Shown: one piece after another, positions 22,801 to 30,830 of the stretch
Layout: each line of letters opens with the position of its first letter
How positions within the stretch are numbered: position 1 is the stretch's first letter
IMG/VR virus record: IMGVR_UViG_3300042691_027417
Span: 1 to 54,069 of that record
Direction: 5' to 3' (one strand)
From: a virus
DNA: 54,069 nt
Made by a program: the position numbers and the translations under genes
The notes under the pieces: generated by a model
What the model saw: the letters and a program-made list of their open reading frames with translations, nothing else
What the model was told of the DNA's origin: nothing
Databases searched by the model: none

Positions 22801-23789
22801 ACTTGATTACTTTCAACTATTTCTTGGCAACCTGCCTTTTGAGGTACTTGATAAAAATTAGTATCACTAGTCGTTCTTGGTACTGCTCGTAAAACTTCCG
22901 AATTATAGAAAACTATCTCTTGGTTTGTATTGTCAGCTGTGCTAAGTTTTTCCCAAGTATCAAAAATATAAAGCTCTGTATTTACTGTTCCTGTTGATGA
23001 AATTCCATTACCCTGCCTTACTGCAAGTTCCACTTTTACAACTCCTTTTGGTCCACTATTAAAACCAACTGCAATTGCTCTATAATCCGTTCCATTACTA
23101 GGTGGTATTGTCAAGGTGCTATATGGTGACCATGAACTTAATTCTCCATTCTCCCAAACATATCTTGCTCTAAATTGAAAAAATTTATTACGAATAAAGT
23201 TTGTTGACCTTGTGGTATCTACTATGTATCTTGTGGTTACTTCTAATGGTGGCTTTCTTGCTGTGCTTATATCATCCTCGGTAAGCGTATATGTGCTTCC
23301 TCTTTGATTTTTTAGGTTTAAACTTATTCTTCTTGGGTTATTAAAACCATCTGTAAAAAACATGATTTGATCATCACCTGTTTCTACAATTCTCATATTC
23401 CAAAGCCTTTTTGTATCGCCTCGGCTACCTCTAACATACTGCCAATTTAATACAGATACATTCCAAGTTGTAGGTAAAATATTTTCTACTACTTGTGTGG
23501 TTGGGTTGTATCTTATAATTCTATGATTATTGCTGCTATTCCAAATGCAATAAATTATTGCTTGATTTTTAACATCCTGGCAAGTTCCTATGCATTTATT
23601 TACTCCGCTTGGGAATGAATATCCAGAAGTCATTAAAACATTACTTGCAATGCTTTCTGCTGTGTTTACATTGTCGGCAGAACTCGTACCTATTCTAGCG
23701 TGTTTGGCTGCTTTAAACTCTCCTGTTTCAAATGTCCTATCCTCTTTATCAGTATTTAACCTTTTTGTAAATAATGCTTTTTGCTTCAT
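19800..23789 (-). CDS. Large tail hub/stabilisation protein (1329 aa)
   Basis: The start resembles the tail stabilisation ('muzzle') proteins of crAss-like podoviruses: NTDKEDRTFETGEFKAAKHA and RIGTSSADNVNTAESI at residues 13-50 match the pattern 'n.D..l..gEy.dA.N.Rig.s...n...aE' that I associate with that family. The rest is a very long beta-rich chain, high in Thr, Asn, Ile and Tyr, with short repeated strand patterns. The first Met is well placed after a 47-bp gap, though a TAnnTTTG-like element just upstream leaves almost no leader. It follows three adaptor proteins, as expected for the distal part of a short tail. Confidence 0.65.
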   Translation of the reverse strand: MKQKALFTKRLNTDKEDRTFETGEFKAAKHARIGTSSADNVNTAESIASNVLMTSGYSFPSGVNKCIGTCQDVKNQAIIYCIWNSSNNHRIIRYNPTTQVVENILPTTWNVSVLNWQYVRGSRGDTKRLWNMRIVETGDDQIMFFTDGFNNPRRISLNLKNQRGSTYTLTEDDISTARKPPLEVTTRYIVDTTRSTNFIRNKFFQFRARYVWENGELSSWSPYSTLTIPPSNGTDYRAIAVGFNSGPKGVVKVELAVRQGNGISSTGTVNTELYIFDTWEKLSTADNTNQEIVFYNSEVLRAVPRTTSDTNFYQVPQKAGCQEIVESNQVIYGDITEGYNNLNLTPEQLPTFGVTYDQTGIVSFNIGRSGDNYTITISNDYVPNPNQQVTITINGVDYSYISTAATAANYVAEIVAFLKSIGYTATSSSGVITTNAIFQSISSYTYDWLQTTNLTSVNDSSNLGIPTGTSKVKLTFTNINYNGIEFTLNTDFKITGNVFGILNFDLTLEVISTTTLFSRTIGIIDVATGDFITSSVIDITSLVQTFNYTASIEANSLVGKTIAIAIQQTNAISVTIATRSLLIKLQTPHYFRQGFKSGATHKFGIVYYDEFLRQTGVQAINSVYVKAPPERSYPYPWGVGGSIYDGYIPQISWSITHRPPLMAKYYKWVYNGSNINKFCQFVANVKDPTAGTNVGFNYVTITTQSLALYPFIFKDINVGDTIRIMLGRGYNLISTTGAPYIESTILAVSATELQVDTSNGQFNTKNLDGALVEIFTTNQTEFFFEFAPIYEIGNPNTITAFHKGPTQNQTSNLSQPALGSFLGTTYFYINNQFLRNRDDNTGYPNTRAFCENANIDNNSDSSFWNKGRIQIETPLQTQQRISWMLRWGGKLYQDTEINNMSSFEAGQYRILSAKWGATVGLREIGYTLKIIQEVNYSTAFIGRRELQESSGATQQVLITDSLIGTINESESGYGTKYPGSILVFGRNMYFYDTTKGEVIRESGNAPFPISNYGMVRYFRDTANLITSDNYEIITGFNKPEESLYMTWFTEEITTQVTYFAANVTLVSGTTITAVILSPSIAFEIGDIVKIVQGSSFFVGRITAIDLGLSTYTITLLGGTATVNPINSIYILTDDNETISFFEPSRQNQEPGWVSNHEFTKTVSSEVVPIEMYGYIGQIFTAALNANVYEFNDTNTYLNLFGEDKDFTIKSVFNLEPDASKVFLAHAVHSNLSADKTTFVIPANQQTPNGMKSILVEGNYKLREGAFYADIKKDGYSKGVSSENTAQFITGLINGRPMRGRVIEVEILYRGNAIFVLFSHEVEIQYSPLS

Positions 23790-23836
23790 AGGACAAAGTT
23801 AAAATAAATAATTGTAAATTATTTCAAAATGTAATT

Positions 23837-24607
23837 CTACTGCTTTTGTGTTTGTTTCTTTTTCCTGCGATAGATGTCCATATATTCCGTTAAAGTAAAT
23901 TTTTGCGTAAAGGCTCGAAGTTTTTTTATTTCTTCATTATATTCTTCTTTTAAAAGTGATTTCATGTTCATAGGAACTGTCAAATCAAATTCAACTCGTT
24001 TGTACTGAATACCTGATTTTATAGGATTAACTACCTCCCAACCAAATGCTGTGTTTGCGCTTATACCTGTACTTTTGTATAACAAAACTACTTCTTGGTT
24101 TATTAACCTACCATCAAATTGTATTCTATTTGCTGTTTTATCTACTTTGTAATATGCCGAATTTCTACCTCCACCTATGCCATAATAAGTAGGCATAAAT
24201 ACTCCATTGTTATACAAGCCAAAAAACCCTCTATTGTAAAAATTATCATTACTGTAATGTGTCATTTCCCTTGTTGGCTCGGCACAACTTTCTGAGCGAT
24301 CTAAAAGCATATTTTCATCAAGTGTCAATGCTCTTAATTGTCCATGGTCTTTTACACCTATTGTTATGTAGTCAATGTAATCACGAGGTAATTCTACCAC
24401 TCCAGCTTCGTTTACAGTAATATAAGCAACTTGTATTGATGCTTGGTTATAAATCCTTATATCGCGTAAAATGCTTATTCCTAGCCCTAATAAGCGTTGT
24501 GTTTGGTTTTGGCTATAATCATTCAGTTCGTTTTGAACTTCGGCTACAACATAATTTAAATCTGTTAAACCGCTTACTTGATTGCTTGGTGTACTTTGAT
24601 TTGACAT
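23837..24607 (-). CDS. Tail adaptor/ring protein candidate (256 aa)
   Basis: A soluble mixed protein. It has a helical N-terminal third (residues 12-60, LNYVVAEVQNELNDYSQNQT), then beta strands with VVELPRDYIDYITIGV (about 77-92), and ends in a basic tail RRKKKQTQKQ. The 'porters of residue pattern' elPrDyidy is common in head-tail adaptor proteins of Bacteroidetes podoviruses. It starts two bases after the stop of the 209-aa gene. A role in the connector is inferred from position between two similar proteins and the tail hub. Confidence 0.55.
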   Translation of the reverse strand: MSNQSTPSNQVSGLTDLNYVVAEVQNELNDYSQNQTQRLLGLGISILRDIRIYNQASIQVAYITVNEAGVVELPRDYIDYITIGVKDHGQLRALTLDENMLLDRSESCAEPTREMTHYSNDNFYNRGFFGLYNNGVFMPTYYGIGGGRNSAYYKVDKTANRIQFDGRLINQEVVLLYKSTGISANTAFGWEVVNPIKSGIQYKRVEFDLTVPMNMKSLLKEEYNEEIKKLRAFTQKFTLTEYMDIYRRKKKQTQKQ

Positions 24608-24609
24608 GG

Positions 24610-25239
24610 TTAAATTTGTTTACTGCTACCTGAATTATTATACATCTGTGGGTGTCTTTCCTTGTTCTGAATAAGTTCTAACACCGTTTGGAATACTCTT
24701 CCGTTTTGACCTCCCGGTACAAATACATCGTCATCTCCTTTTAATTGAGAAAATGGAGGTATAAGTTTAACCATTACCGTTGTTAAGTCTTTATCAATTT
24801 TATCGTCAAAATAAATACGAGGCAACTCAACATAATAAGTTGGAGTGCTACATACTACATCTACCAATAATTTACTAAAAACCGCTTGGGCATTATTATC
24901 TCGGTACTGAAAAGCGTTTTGCTGCCCTTTGTAGGGGCTAACTTGTCTTATACCCATATTATCTCCCAATGGTACAACTTGAATGTCTAAATCAATGTAT
25001 TTTTCCTCTCTTTCGGTATCTGTTGCTATTATTCGCTTATAGGATTTACCGAAGTTATCCAATAAACTGTAATCTTTAGTTTTATTAGCTTCGTTACCTA
25101 TAATACCGACCATATCGTCATAAGCCATTTGAGCGTATAACTGAATTTCACGTTCCGAGTATTTACCTCTTATTGCTGCAGGTGCGTCACTACCTTGTAA
25201 GTTTCTTCTTATTAATTCTACAAATTGGTCCCTTGTCAT
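24610..25239 (-). CDS. Head-tail connector (ring) protein candidate (209 aa)
   Basis: It begins with MTRDQFVELIRRNLQG, an amphipathic helix, then SEREIQLYAQMAYDDMVG (about 29-46), which together look like the helical bundle at the start of podovirus adaptor/ring proteins. The rest is beta-rich with a conserved-looking YVELPRIYFDDK (about 137-148). Its start overlaps the stop of the 246-aa gene by one base. The three genes 23837-25979 form a tight set downstream of the capsid genes. Specific numbering within the connector cannot be given. Confidence 0.55.
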   Translation of the reverse strand: MTRDQFVELIRRNLQGSDAPAAIRGKYSEREIQLYAQMAYDDMVGIIGNEANKTKDYSLLDNFGKSYKRIIATDTEREEKYIDLDIQVVPLGDNMGIRQVSPYKGQQNAFQYRDNNAQAVFSKLLVDVVCSTPTYYVELPRIYFDDKIDKDLTTVMVKLIPPFSQLKGDDDVFVPGGQNGRVFQTVLELIQNKERHPQMYNNSGSSKQI

Positions 25240-25979
25240 TATTCAGTTCCCTCCGCCTTTCTTTGGTTTGCTAATTGAATGTCAATTTGACTTTTTAAAT
25301 TACCTGCCATAATACTGTAAATCATATTTGCTATATCTGATAAGCATACTTGAGGCCATTCGAATTGAGTACTTGTTGCTGGGTTGTAAACTATGTCGTT
25401 GTTTCCATCGTAAGTATATCCCAATATAGGTGCAACAGGTTCTCTTAAATAAGTAAAATTTACTGATTTTAAATCACGAGGCAAAAACTGAATCTTATTA
25501 TTTCCAATCCATTTAGCACAAGGATATTTTTTATCTGGATAATCTATTTTACTGCTCACTCTGTCGCTCCAATTTGCATCAGTAATAAATTCTACCTCTC
25601 TTGGTGTTATAGTTTCTTCTGTGTCACAATTTGCGCCTTTAGCAACATAATCATAATAGCAACTAGAATATGCTACATAATCGCTTGGAATTATACCTAC
25701 TCCATATTGATCTAAACTTAATATTGGGTAATCGGGTCCACCCAACCATTTTATAAATGGCATAATATCATCAGTCATTTTTTGACTTATTTGATATGCT
25801 TGGGGTGGAAACGGCTTACCCGGAACATACGCTTCGGGAAGCCCAACCTTTAATTTAAAATATTCTAAGTTTACAATTTTGCAAGTCAAATTAAAATTAT
25901 CTGGAGTAAACGTATTTCCAGATTGTTCTTTATTTGCTTTAAACAAAACGTATTCGTAGATTTCAAATATGTTTACCAT
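25239..25979 (-). CDS. Head-tail adaptor protein candidate (246 aa)
   Basis: It has a helical N-terminus (MVNIFEIYEYVLFKANKEQS), then an aromatic and Pro-rich middle, and NKIQFLPRDLKSVNFTYLRE (about 161-180) with PVAPILGY. This 'lPrdlksv.ftYlR.P..P' pattern recurs in structural proteins next to the connector in Bacteroidetes phages. The C-terminal segment EWPQVCLSDIANMIYSIMAG looks like a helix that packs on the portal. The start overlaps the stop of the upstream tail fibre gene by one base. Confidence 0.55.
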   Translation of the reverse strand: MVNIFEIYEYVLFKANKEQSGNTFTPDNFNLTCKIVNLEYFKLKVGLPEAYVPGKPFPPQAYQISQKMTDDIMPFIKWLGGPDYPILSLDQYGVGIIPSDYVAYSSCYYDYVAKGANCDTEETITPREVEFITDANWSDRVSSKIDYPDKKYPCAKWIGNNKIQFLPRDLKSVNFTYLREPVAPILGYTYDGNNDIVYNPATSTQFEWPQVCLSDIANMIYSIMAGNLKSQIDIQLANQRKAEGTE

Positions 25980-28129
25980 TATACACCAGGATTTAAAATT
26001 GAAAAATATATTTTTAAACCAGTGGCCGTTACAGACCCACTATTAAATAATTTAAAAGTTATAACCCCTGCTTGTACTTGATAAAAACAAGGAATTGGGG
26101 TTTCTGTACTTGTTATAGTATGTTGTAAGCTCCAAATAATTATTGAGTTTGCTGTTACAAAACTATTTGTAATTGTATAAAAAGCACTTGTATTACCAGC
26201 AAGCGGTGTAGAATAAGATACTACACCATTATAACCATCAAACGCAACCGTACCTGTTCCACTTGCTGTATTGATTGGATCTAAAATTTTCTTTTGAAGT
26301 TTAAGCGGTGTGATTATTTTATTATCACCAATACCGGCCAAAGTTTCTAATGTTGATGCTACTGCTAATATTCCGTTATTAGATTCGGTTGCATAATCAA
26401 TATTAGTAATAAGTGTTATTGGGCTTAGATTATTTTTACCCTTATATAAACCACCATCGTAATACAAATCACCTTCTACAACTGGACTTGGATTACCAAC
26501 AATATTAACGCCTTTTTGGAAAAAAATTTTACTTGTAAAAACAAGTATTCTAGTTAGTATATTACTAATTGCTAATGATAGCTTTTTAAGCGTAACAATT
26601 TTAGTATCGTTGTTTAAATTAGGGTCATTTATATCTATGCTAAGTGCTGCACTAGAACCTATAATATCAGCAATACCCTTTGCGCTTTCAGAAGCTACTT
26701 TATTTTGAAGCTTTAGAGGTGTTATAGCCCTTAAATCATCTGTTCCTGTGTCTGTTTCAACCTGTGTGGCAATTTCAATTACGCCTGGTACAGTTTCAGA
26801 TGCACTTACTATTTGTGTTGCTACATAGGTTTTTAATTTTAAAGGTGTAACAATTTTAGTATCATCAGTACCAGTATTTGTTTCTGCTTGAGTAGCCAAT
26901 TCTGCTATACCTGCTGCTGTTTCTGTTGCATGATTATATGTAGCGGAGTTATATAGTGGTGTAATTAAAGTTGGCTCTGTACTACTTGTACTGCTATCTG
27001 TACAACCACAATCACAACCTTCTACAGTTATTCCACTTACACTCATGTACTCTCCCAATGCAACTAAAATATCTCTTGCCTCACTTGTTTTTTGACACTC
27101 AATAGCAATGTTGTATAAATTACAATAAAGCAAAATTTGAAAGTTTTGCTGAGTAAATTGAGTTAATTCTCTTGAACCCAAGGCAACTGCTTGTTGGTAT
27201 CTAACCATGTATGCTTTTATGCAATTAAAGGCACTACAAATATTACCGCTACAATCTACTACATAATCGCTTCTACCTTGTACTGTATTGCTTACTAATA
27301 ATCCATCTGTTTGTGTCCAAGTCAAAGCAGTACTTAGTGTTACCAAGTAACCACCTGTATAAATATTTGGACCTATTGTTTTACTTGCATCACTTGTAAC
27401 AACTGCTGTATCTACAGGATTTCCATTTGCTAATCTTGGCCAATTAATTGTTAAGGCTCTTGAAGCAATTGTCATGTTTGCAGGGTATAATGTACTATCT
27501 TGGGCTGTAACTGTTGCAAAGAAACAATCCGAAGTTACACACAAGTTAGTTTGTGGGGTAATATCACAAAAATCATAATTTGTAACTGAGGTGCTTGTGC
27601 TTGTGCTTAATATTGTTACTGCGTTTAAGCCTGCTCCTGCTCCTGAAATTGTTGTACTAGCAATTACTATGGTTGTAGCTGTTGCGCTTAAAATAGCATA
27701 CCCACTTGTACTTCCAAGGTTAAATCTAGCCCTACAATCAACTCCTGCTGCTATTAAAGCATTTATCGAAGCTGCTAATGTAGGATTACTTGGTATTGTT
27801 ACCGTTGTAAACGTATCTGCTGCTACATCTGCTGACGATGTTCCAATTTGTTCATTTTCAATTTTTACGCTGTAGGTAAAATTATAACTCGTTTCCCTTA
27901 TTGTACCATCTGCGTTTAATGGCAAATCAAAATCAACGTAAGTGTTTGTTCCTTGTACAATATCTGCACTTGCGTTAAAATTAGTATTGGTGTGAAAAAT
28001 GGTATTACCAATCTTAGCTGTAACATTACCATATATTGCTGAGGCTGTTATACCACTATAATTGAAAGTGTCTGTAACTCTTACTGCTTTTGTTAGTAGC
28101 TTAAATAATGTTGAAAAAGTTGGTGTCAT
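25979..28129 (-). CDS. Tail fibre with four repeats (716 aa)
   Basis: The centre carries four copies of the phage tail-fibre repeat, roughly 'A(S/T)E...GI.E(L/I)AT..ET..G.DD.KI(V/I)TPLKL', near residues 395-425, 440-470, 485-525 and 580-615. This repeat is typical of trimeric fibres whose tip binds the host. The N-terminal part (1-390) is Thr/Val-rich with a cysteine cluster (CDITPQTNLCVTSDCF near 200, EGCDCGC near 373). The C-terminal 70 residues form a beta-rich tip. The gene is unusual in lying between capsid and adaptor genes. It follows a bidirectional terminator, so it opens a new transcription unit. Confidence 0.75.
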   Translation of the reverse strand: MTPTFSTLFKLLTKAVRVTDTFNYSGITASAIYGNVTAKIGNTIFHTNTNFNASADIVQGTNTYVDFDLPLNADGTIRETSYNFTYSVKIENEQIGTSSADVAADTFTTVTIPSNPTLAASINALIAAGVDCRARFNLGSTSGYAILSATATTIVIASTTISGAGAGLNAVTILSTSTSTSVTNYDFCDITPQTNLCVTSDCFFATVTAQDSTLYPANMTIASRALTINWPRLANGNPVDTAVVTSDASKTIGPNIYTGGYLVTLSTALTWTQTDGLLVSNTVQGRSDYVVDCSGNICSAFNCIKAYMVRYQQAVALGSRELTQFTQQNFQILLYCNLYNIAIECQKTSEARDILVALGEYMSVSGITVEGCDCGCTDSSTSSTEPTLITPLYNSATYNHATETAAGIAELATQAETNTGTDDTKIVTPLKLKTYVATQIVSASETVPGVIEIATQVETDTGTDDLRAITPLKLQNKVASESAKGIADIIGSSAALSIDINDPNLNNDTKIVTLKKLSLAISNILTRILVFTSKIFFQKGVNIVGNPSPVVEGDLYYDGGLYKGKNNLSPITLITNIDYATESNNGILAVASTLETLAGIGDNKIITPLKLQKKILDPINTASGTGTVAFDGYNGVVSYSTPLAGNTSAFYTITNSFVTANSIIIWSLQHTITSTETPIPCFYQVQAGVITFKLFNSGSVTATGLKIYFSILNPGV

Positions 28130-28149
28130 TTTAGTCCTTTTTAGTTATT

Positions 28150-28157
28150 CAAAATTA
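28150..28157 (-). promoter_or_regulatory. Possible -7 element upstream of the tail fibre
   Basis: TAATTTTG on the minus strand matches TAnnTTTG and lies 21 bases before the fibre start codon. The nearest upstream TTTG is only 13 bases away, shorter than usual, so this is a weak call. A promoter is expected here because a strong terminator precedes the gene. Confidence 0.35.
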
Positions 28158-28175
28158 CAACTTTTCTAAACAAAA

Positions 28176-28205
28176 AAAAATCCTAGTTTTTAAGCTAGGA
28201 TTTTT
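28176..28205. terminator. Bidirectional intrinsic terminator
   Basis: AAAAATCCTAG (28176-28186) and CTAGGATTTTT (28195-28205) pair perfectly over 11 bp with an 8-base loop. On the minus strand the stem is followed by a long T-run. It lies 18 bases after the stop of the 310-aa gene. Confidence 0.85.
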
Positions 28206-28222
28206 ATTGCAATTAATGGTGT

Positions 28223-29155
28223 TTATTCTGGGTTATATTCTGAGTTACTTTTAATCTGCAACATTGTTGCATCATCATTTTTCATGTGAGTTAACAAATC
28301 GTCCTCTGGTTTTGATGTTAAACTTGTATGTGAACAAATCTCTCCGTTCTTACTTCCTTTATCATCCAACCAATACCACTTTCTGTCTTTCTCAAAGTAC
28401 TTAACAATTTTATTGGCCTTGGCGCCTTCTATCATAAACCTAAAATCAACCTCTTCTCCAATGTTACACAAGTCCCAAAACTTATCCCATGCTCCTGCTT
28501 CTCCCTCTAATCTACCCAATAAGGTTGATTTAAGTTCAAACTCTCCCATGTCAAAAGCTCCTTCAATACCAAATACTTGTGCGTGTTTAAGGATTTTAGC
28601 AAAAGGCCAAACTACAGTGTCATCACCATTGATGTAATTCTTAATAGTGGTTTTACGCTTATCTTTTTCAAGTTTAACTTTTGCCTCTGCTTCTCTGTTT
28701 TCTACCTTAAATGCTGGTTTGTTCTTTTGTACTTTACCTTCGCTTATCTCTGTAGCGGTTAGCTCTCTAAAACCACTTTTGGTAATAAGAAAAAACAACA
28801 AATCAATTTGCTTAGGTGTTAAAGCAAAATTTGAACGTAAATTCATGTGGCTTACATAAATGTACTCTTTATTGTTACCATCGTACTTTGGTGGTACTTC
28901 ACAATAATTCCACTTTTCAGTTCCATTTGGCCCATAAGTGTTTGCTTGTAATGGTAGGTTGAAAATAGAAGGCTTGCTCATTCGCTTATTTGCCTTATCC
29001 CATTTATAGTAACTCTCTGGGTGTACTATATTTACTAACCTTGGTTTGTGTGGGTTTTCTAACTCTCCGTTTTTGTTTTCCCAACCTAAGAATTTGAAGA
29101 CTTCTTTTTTGTCTTCTTTTGTGAGGTCATACCTCTCATCATTTTTGTAAATCAT
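28223..29155 (-). CDS. Probable virion-assembly protein of unknown function (310 aa)
   Basis: Not recognised. It is soluble, Lys/Glu-rich and rich in Trp. It has a mixed N-terminal half with NPHKPRLVNIVHPESYYKWD (about 35-54), a basic coil (about 150-175), and an aromatic C-terminal part with RKWYWLDDKG (about 263-272). No membrane or signal segment is seen. It lies directly after the capsid gene but in its own unit, with a consensus promoter (29206-29236) and a terminator (28176-28205). Such separate control suggests a different amount or time from the capsid. A head completion or DNA-binding role is only a guess. Confidence 0.5.
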   Translation of the reverse strand: MIYKNDERYDLTKEDKKEVFKFLGWENKNGELENPHKPRLVNIVHPESYYKWDKANKRMSKPSIFNLPLQANTYGPNGTEKWNYCEVPPKYDGNNKEYIYVSHMNLRSNFALTPKQIDLLFFLITKSGFRELTATEISEGKVQKNKPAFKVENREAEAKVKLEKDKRKTTIKNYINGDDTVVWPFAKILKHAQVFGIEGAFDMGEFELKSTLLGRLEGEAGAWDKFWDLCNIGEEVDFRFMIEGAKANKIVKYFEKDRKWYWLDDKGSKNGEICSHTSLTSKPEDDLLTHMKNDDATMLQIKSNSEYNPE

Positions 29156-29205
29156 TTTTATTTTAATTGTGAGGACGAAATCTTTCCACCCTCTAGTTTG
29201 TGTTA

Positions 29206-29236
29206 CAAAAGTATAGGTTTTTATTTGATTTTCAAA
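29206..29236 (-). promoter_or_regulatory. Consensus Bacteroidetes promoter for the 310-aa gene
   Basis: On the minus strand TTTG (29233-29236) is followed after 19 bases by TACTTTTG (29206-29213), a full TTTG/TAnnTTTG match with ideal spacing. It lies about 50 bases before the start codon and just after the capsid terminator. Confidence 0.75.
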
Positions 29237-29271
29237 TATTTTAGTTATTTGATGTAAATTTTAGACATAAA

Positions 29272-29295
29272 AAAAGCAGACTTTCGTCTGCTTTT
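29272..29295 (-). terminator. Intrinsic terminator after the major capsid gene
   Basis: AAAAGCAGAC (29272-29281) pairs with GTCTGCTTTT (29286-29295) across a TTTC loop. On the minus strand the stem ends in seven T. It lies 20 bases beyond the capsid stop codon. Confidence 0.9.
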
Positions 29296-29314
29296 CCTTT
29301 CAAATTCTTGATTA

Positions 29315-30799
29315 TTAAGAACCTAAATATATGTTTACCATACTGTTTGCGCCAAACACCTCTAATCCCACCTCACTGCGTTGATGCCAGCTTCTAACGT
29401 CTTGAGTGTTGGTTACACCCCATTTAGCTGCGTTAGCAGAACCACTGTTGAATACTTCCATTTTACGGTTATATCCATCGGCAGCTTTGTAACGAACTCT
29501 AAGCGAAGGAATCATTGCTGAACTACCATCAGTTAGTTGGATTTTGTTTTTAGCACGTAATGGGAACATAACACCTCTTGAAGTGTATGAGTAACCATCT
29601 GCACCAAACGATTGAGGATCGGTTAAAGTATCAAAGCGTTTGAAAGCAAATGCTCTCTTAGCTTTTTCTAAGTAACTGAAACCAACTGCTGCGGCCATAC
29701 CTTTTTCGTTGCCAAATAAATTAGCATTGTTTTTTTCGCGTATGTAATCAATGTTGGTAAAATTAAAGTAAGTTTTCAAGGTATTTTCAACTTGAATATC
29801 CAAGTCAATACCAAACAAACAAGCAGTAGTAGTACCACCATAAACTTTAGCAATTGCTCTTTCGATTGTGTCAAAATCTGCAATACCAAAAGTAATGTAA
29901 GGGTGTTGAATACCTAAGTCATTTAATGTTGGGAATAAACCTTTAGTTCCATTTGGCTGTGTTGCTGTATCAGGGTCTAACGCTAATGGGTTGTCAATTG
30001 TTTGACCTACCAATAATGCGCCTTGAATAGCTTTTGCCATACGGAAGTCTAAGTCCATGTTTAATGCCAAGTTGTACCAAGGACCTACTTTAGAACCATC
30101 AGGTGCTACTTGAATCCACGAATCAGTTGTCATTTCCGAACCTGTTGCTGAGATGTCAGCTTTAACAATTTGAAATCCGTTTTGGAATAAAGCTGCTCCA
30201 CGTGCTTTTGGTGCCATTTGGAATGAGCCCTCAGCATTTGCATTGGTTTGAATAATTAACACTTGTCCTTGTGTTACTGCTGGTATTGTATCTGCAGCTT
30301 TTAAAGGTACAACGGTTAAGTTTGCTCCACTTTTAGCGGTAATCATACCCAATACTGGATTTACACCACCTACGCCTGGAAATTCAATTACATCTTTTAC
30401 TACTGGAAAACTTTGACCATCATTGTTAATACTAGCTGAATTAATTACTATTGTTTTTGCTGCTCCTGCTCCAGAACCAGCTGTACCTGCGTTTACTGTG
30501 AACGAAGGGCTAATCCAATCATCTTCAAAATGCTCAATAGTTTTTACGGAACAAGTATCTTCCCAACCCATTCCCATTAACATCATAATAAATTCTAAGC
30601 CTTGATCGCCATATCTAGCAATCAATTTTTCATACACTTGTCTTTTGTTCAAATCGAAACCTGATACAAAGTTGTTACTCATTGTGGCTGCTACTGCGCC
30701 TGAATATGCTAATGACGCTCCCAAAGCTACTTCGGGTAGGCCAAAACACATACTTAATATTGTTATAAGGAACAATAAACCTTTAAATAGTTTTTTCAT
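29315..30799 (-). CDS. Major capsid protein (candidate) with signal-like N-terminus
   Basis: The 494-aa protein follows portal and scaffold genes, in the place of the major capsid protein. Its body has the mix of short strands, Gly turns and a long helical spine expected of an HK97-fold subunit, with SFNVT-like loops and a C-terminal GLEVFGANSMVNIYLG. The first 28 residues (MKKLFKGLLFLITILSMCFG, then LPEVALGA) look like a signal peptide with an ALG/A cleavage point, which is odd for a capsid protein. The alternative start M40 (MSNNFVSGFD) would leave a 150-base gap after the scaffold gene instead of 31 bases. The gene ends at a strong terminator and shares a promoter with the scaffold. Confidence 0.75.
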   Translation of the reverse strand: MKKLFKGLLFLITILSMCFGLPEVALGASLAYSGAVAATMSNNFVSGFDLNKRQVYEKLIARYGDQGLEFIMMLMGMGWEDTCSVKTIEHFEDDWISPSFTVNAGTAGSGAGAAKTIVINSASINNDGQSFPVVKDVIEFPGVGGVNPVLGMITAKSGANLTVVPLKAADTIPAVTQGQVLIIQTNANAEGSFQMAPKARGAALFQNGFQIVKADISATGSEMTTDSWIQVAPDGSKVGPWYNLALNMDLDFRMAKAIQGALLVGQTIDNPLALDPDTATQPNGTKGLFPTLNDLGIQHPYITFGIADFDTIERAIAKVYGGTTTACLFGIDLDIQVENTLKTYFNFTNIDYIREKNNANLFGNEKGMAAAVGFSYLEKAKRAFAFKRFDTLTDPQSFGADGYSYTSRGVMFPLRAKNKIQLTDGSSAMIPSLRVRYKAADGYNRKMEVFNSGSANAAKWGVTNTQDVRSWHQRSEVGLEVFGANSMVNIYLGS

Positions 30800-30830
30800 T
30801 TTTAGTTTGGTTTTTGTTTTAAATTGTTTT

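Noticed and set aside
23794-23817. TAACTTTG element before the 1329-aa tail gene
   Set aside because: The -33 spacing is long (23 bases to TTTTG), and transcription would begin almost at the start codon. A leaderless message is possible but not supported.
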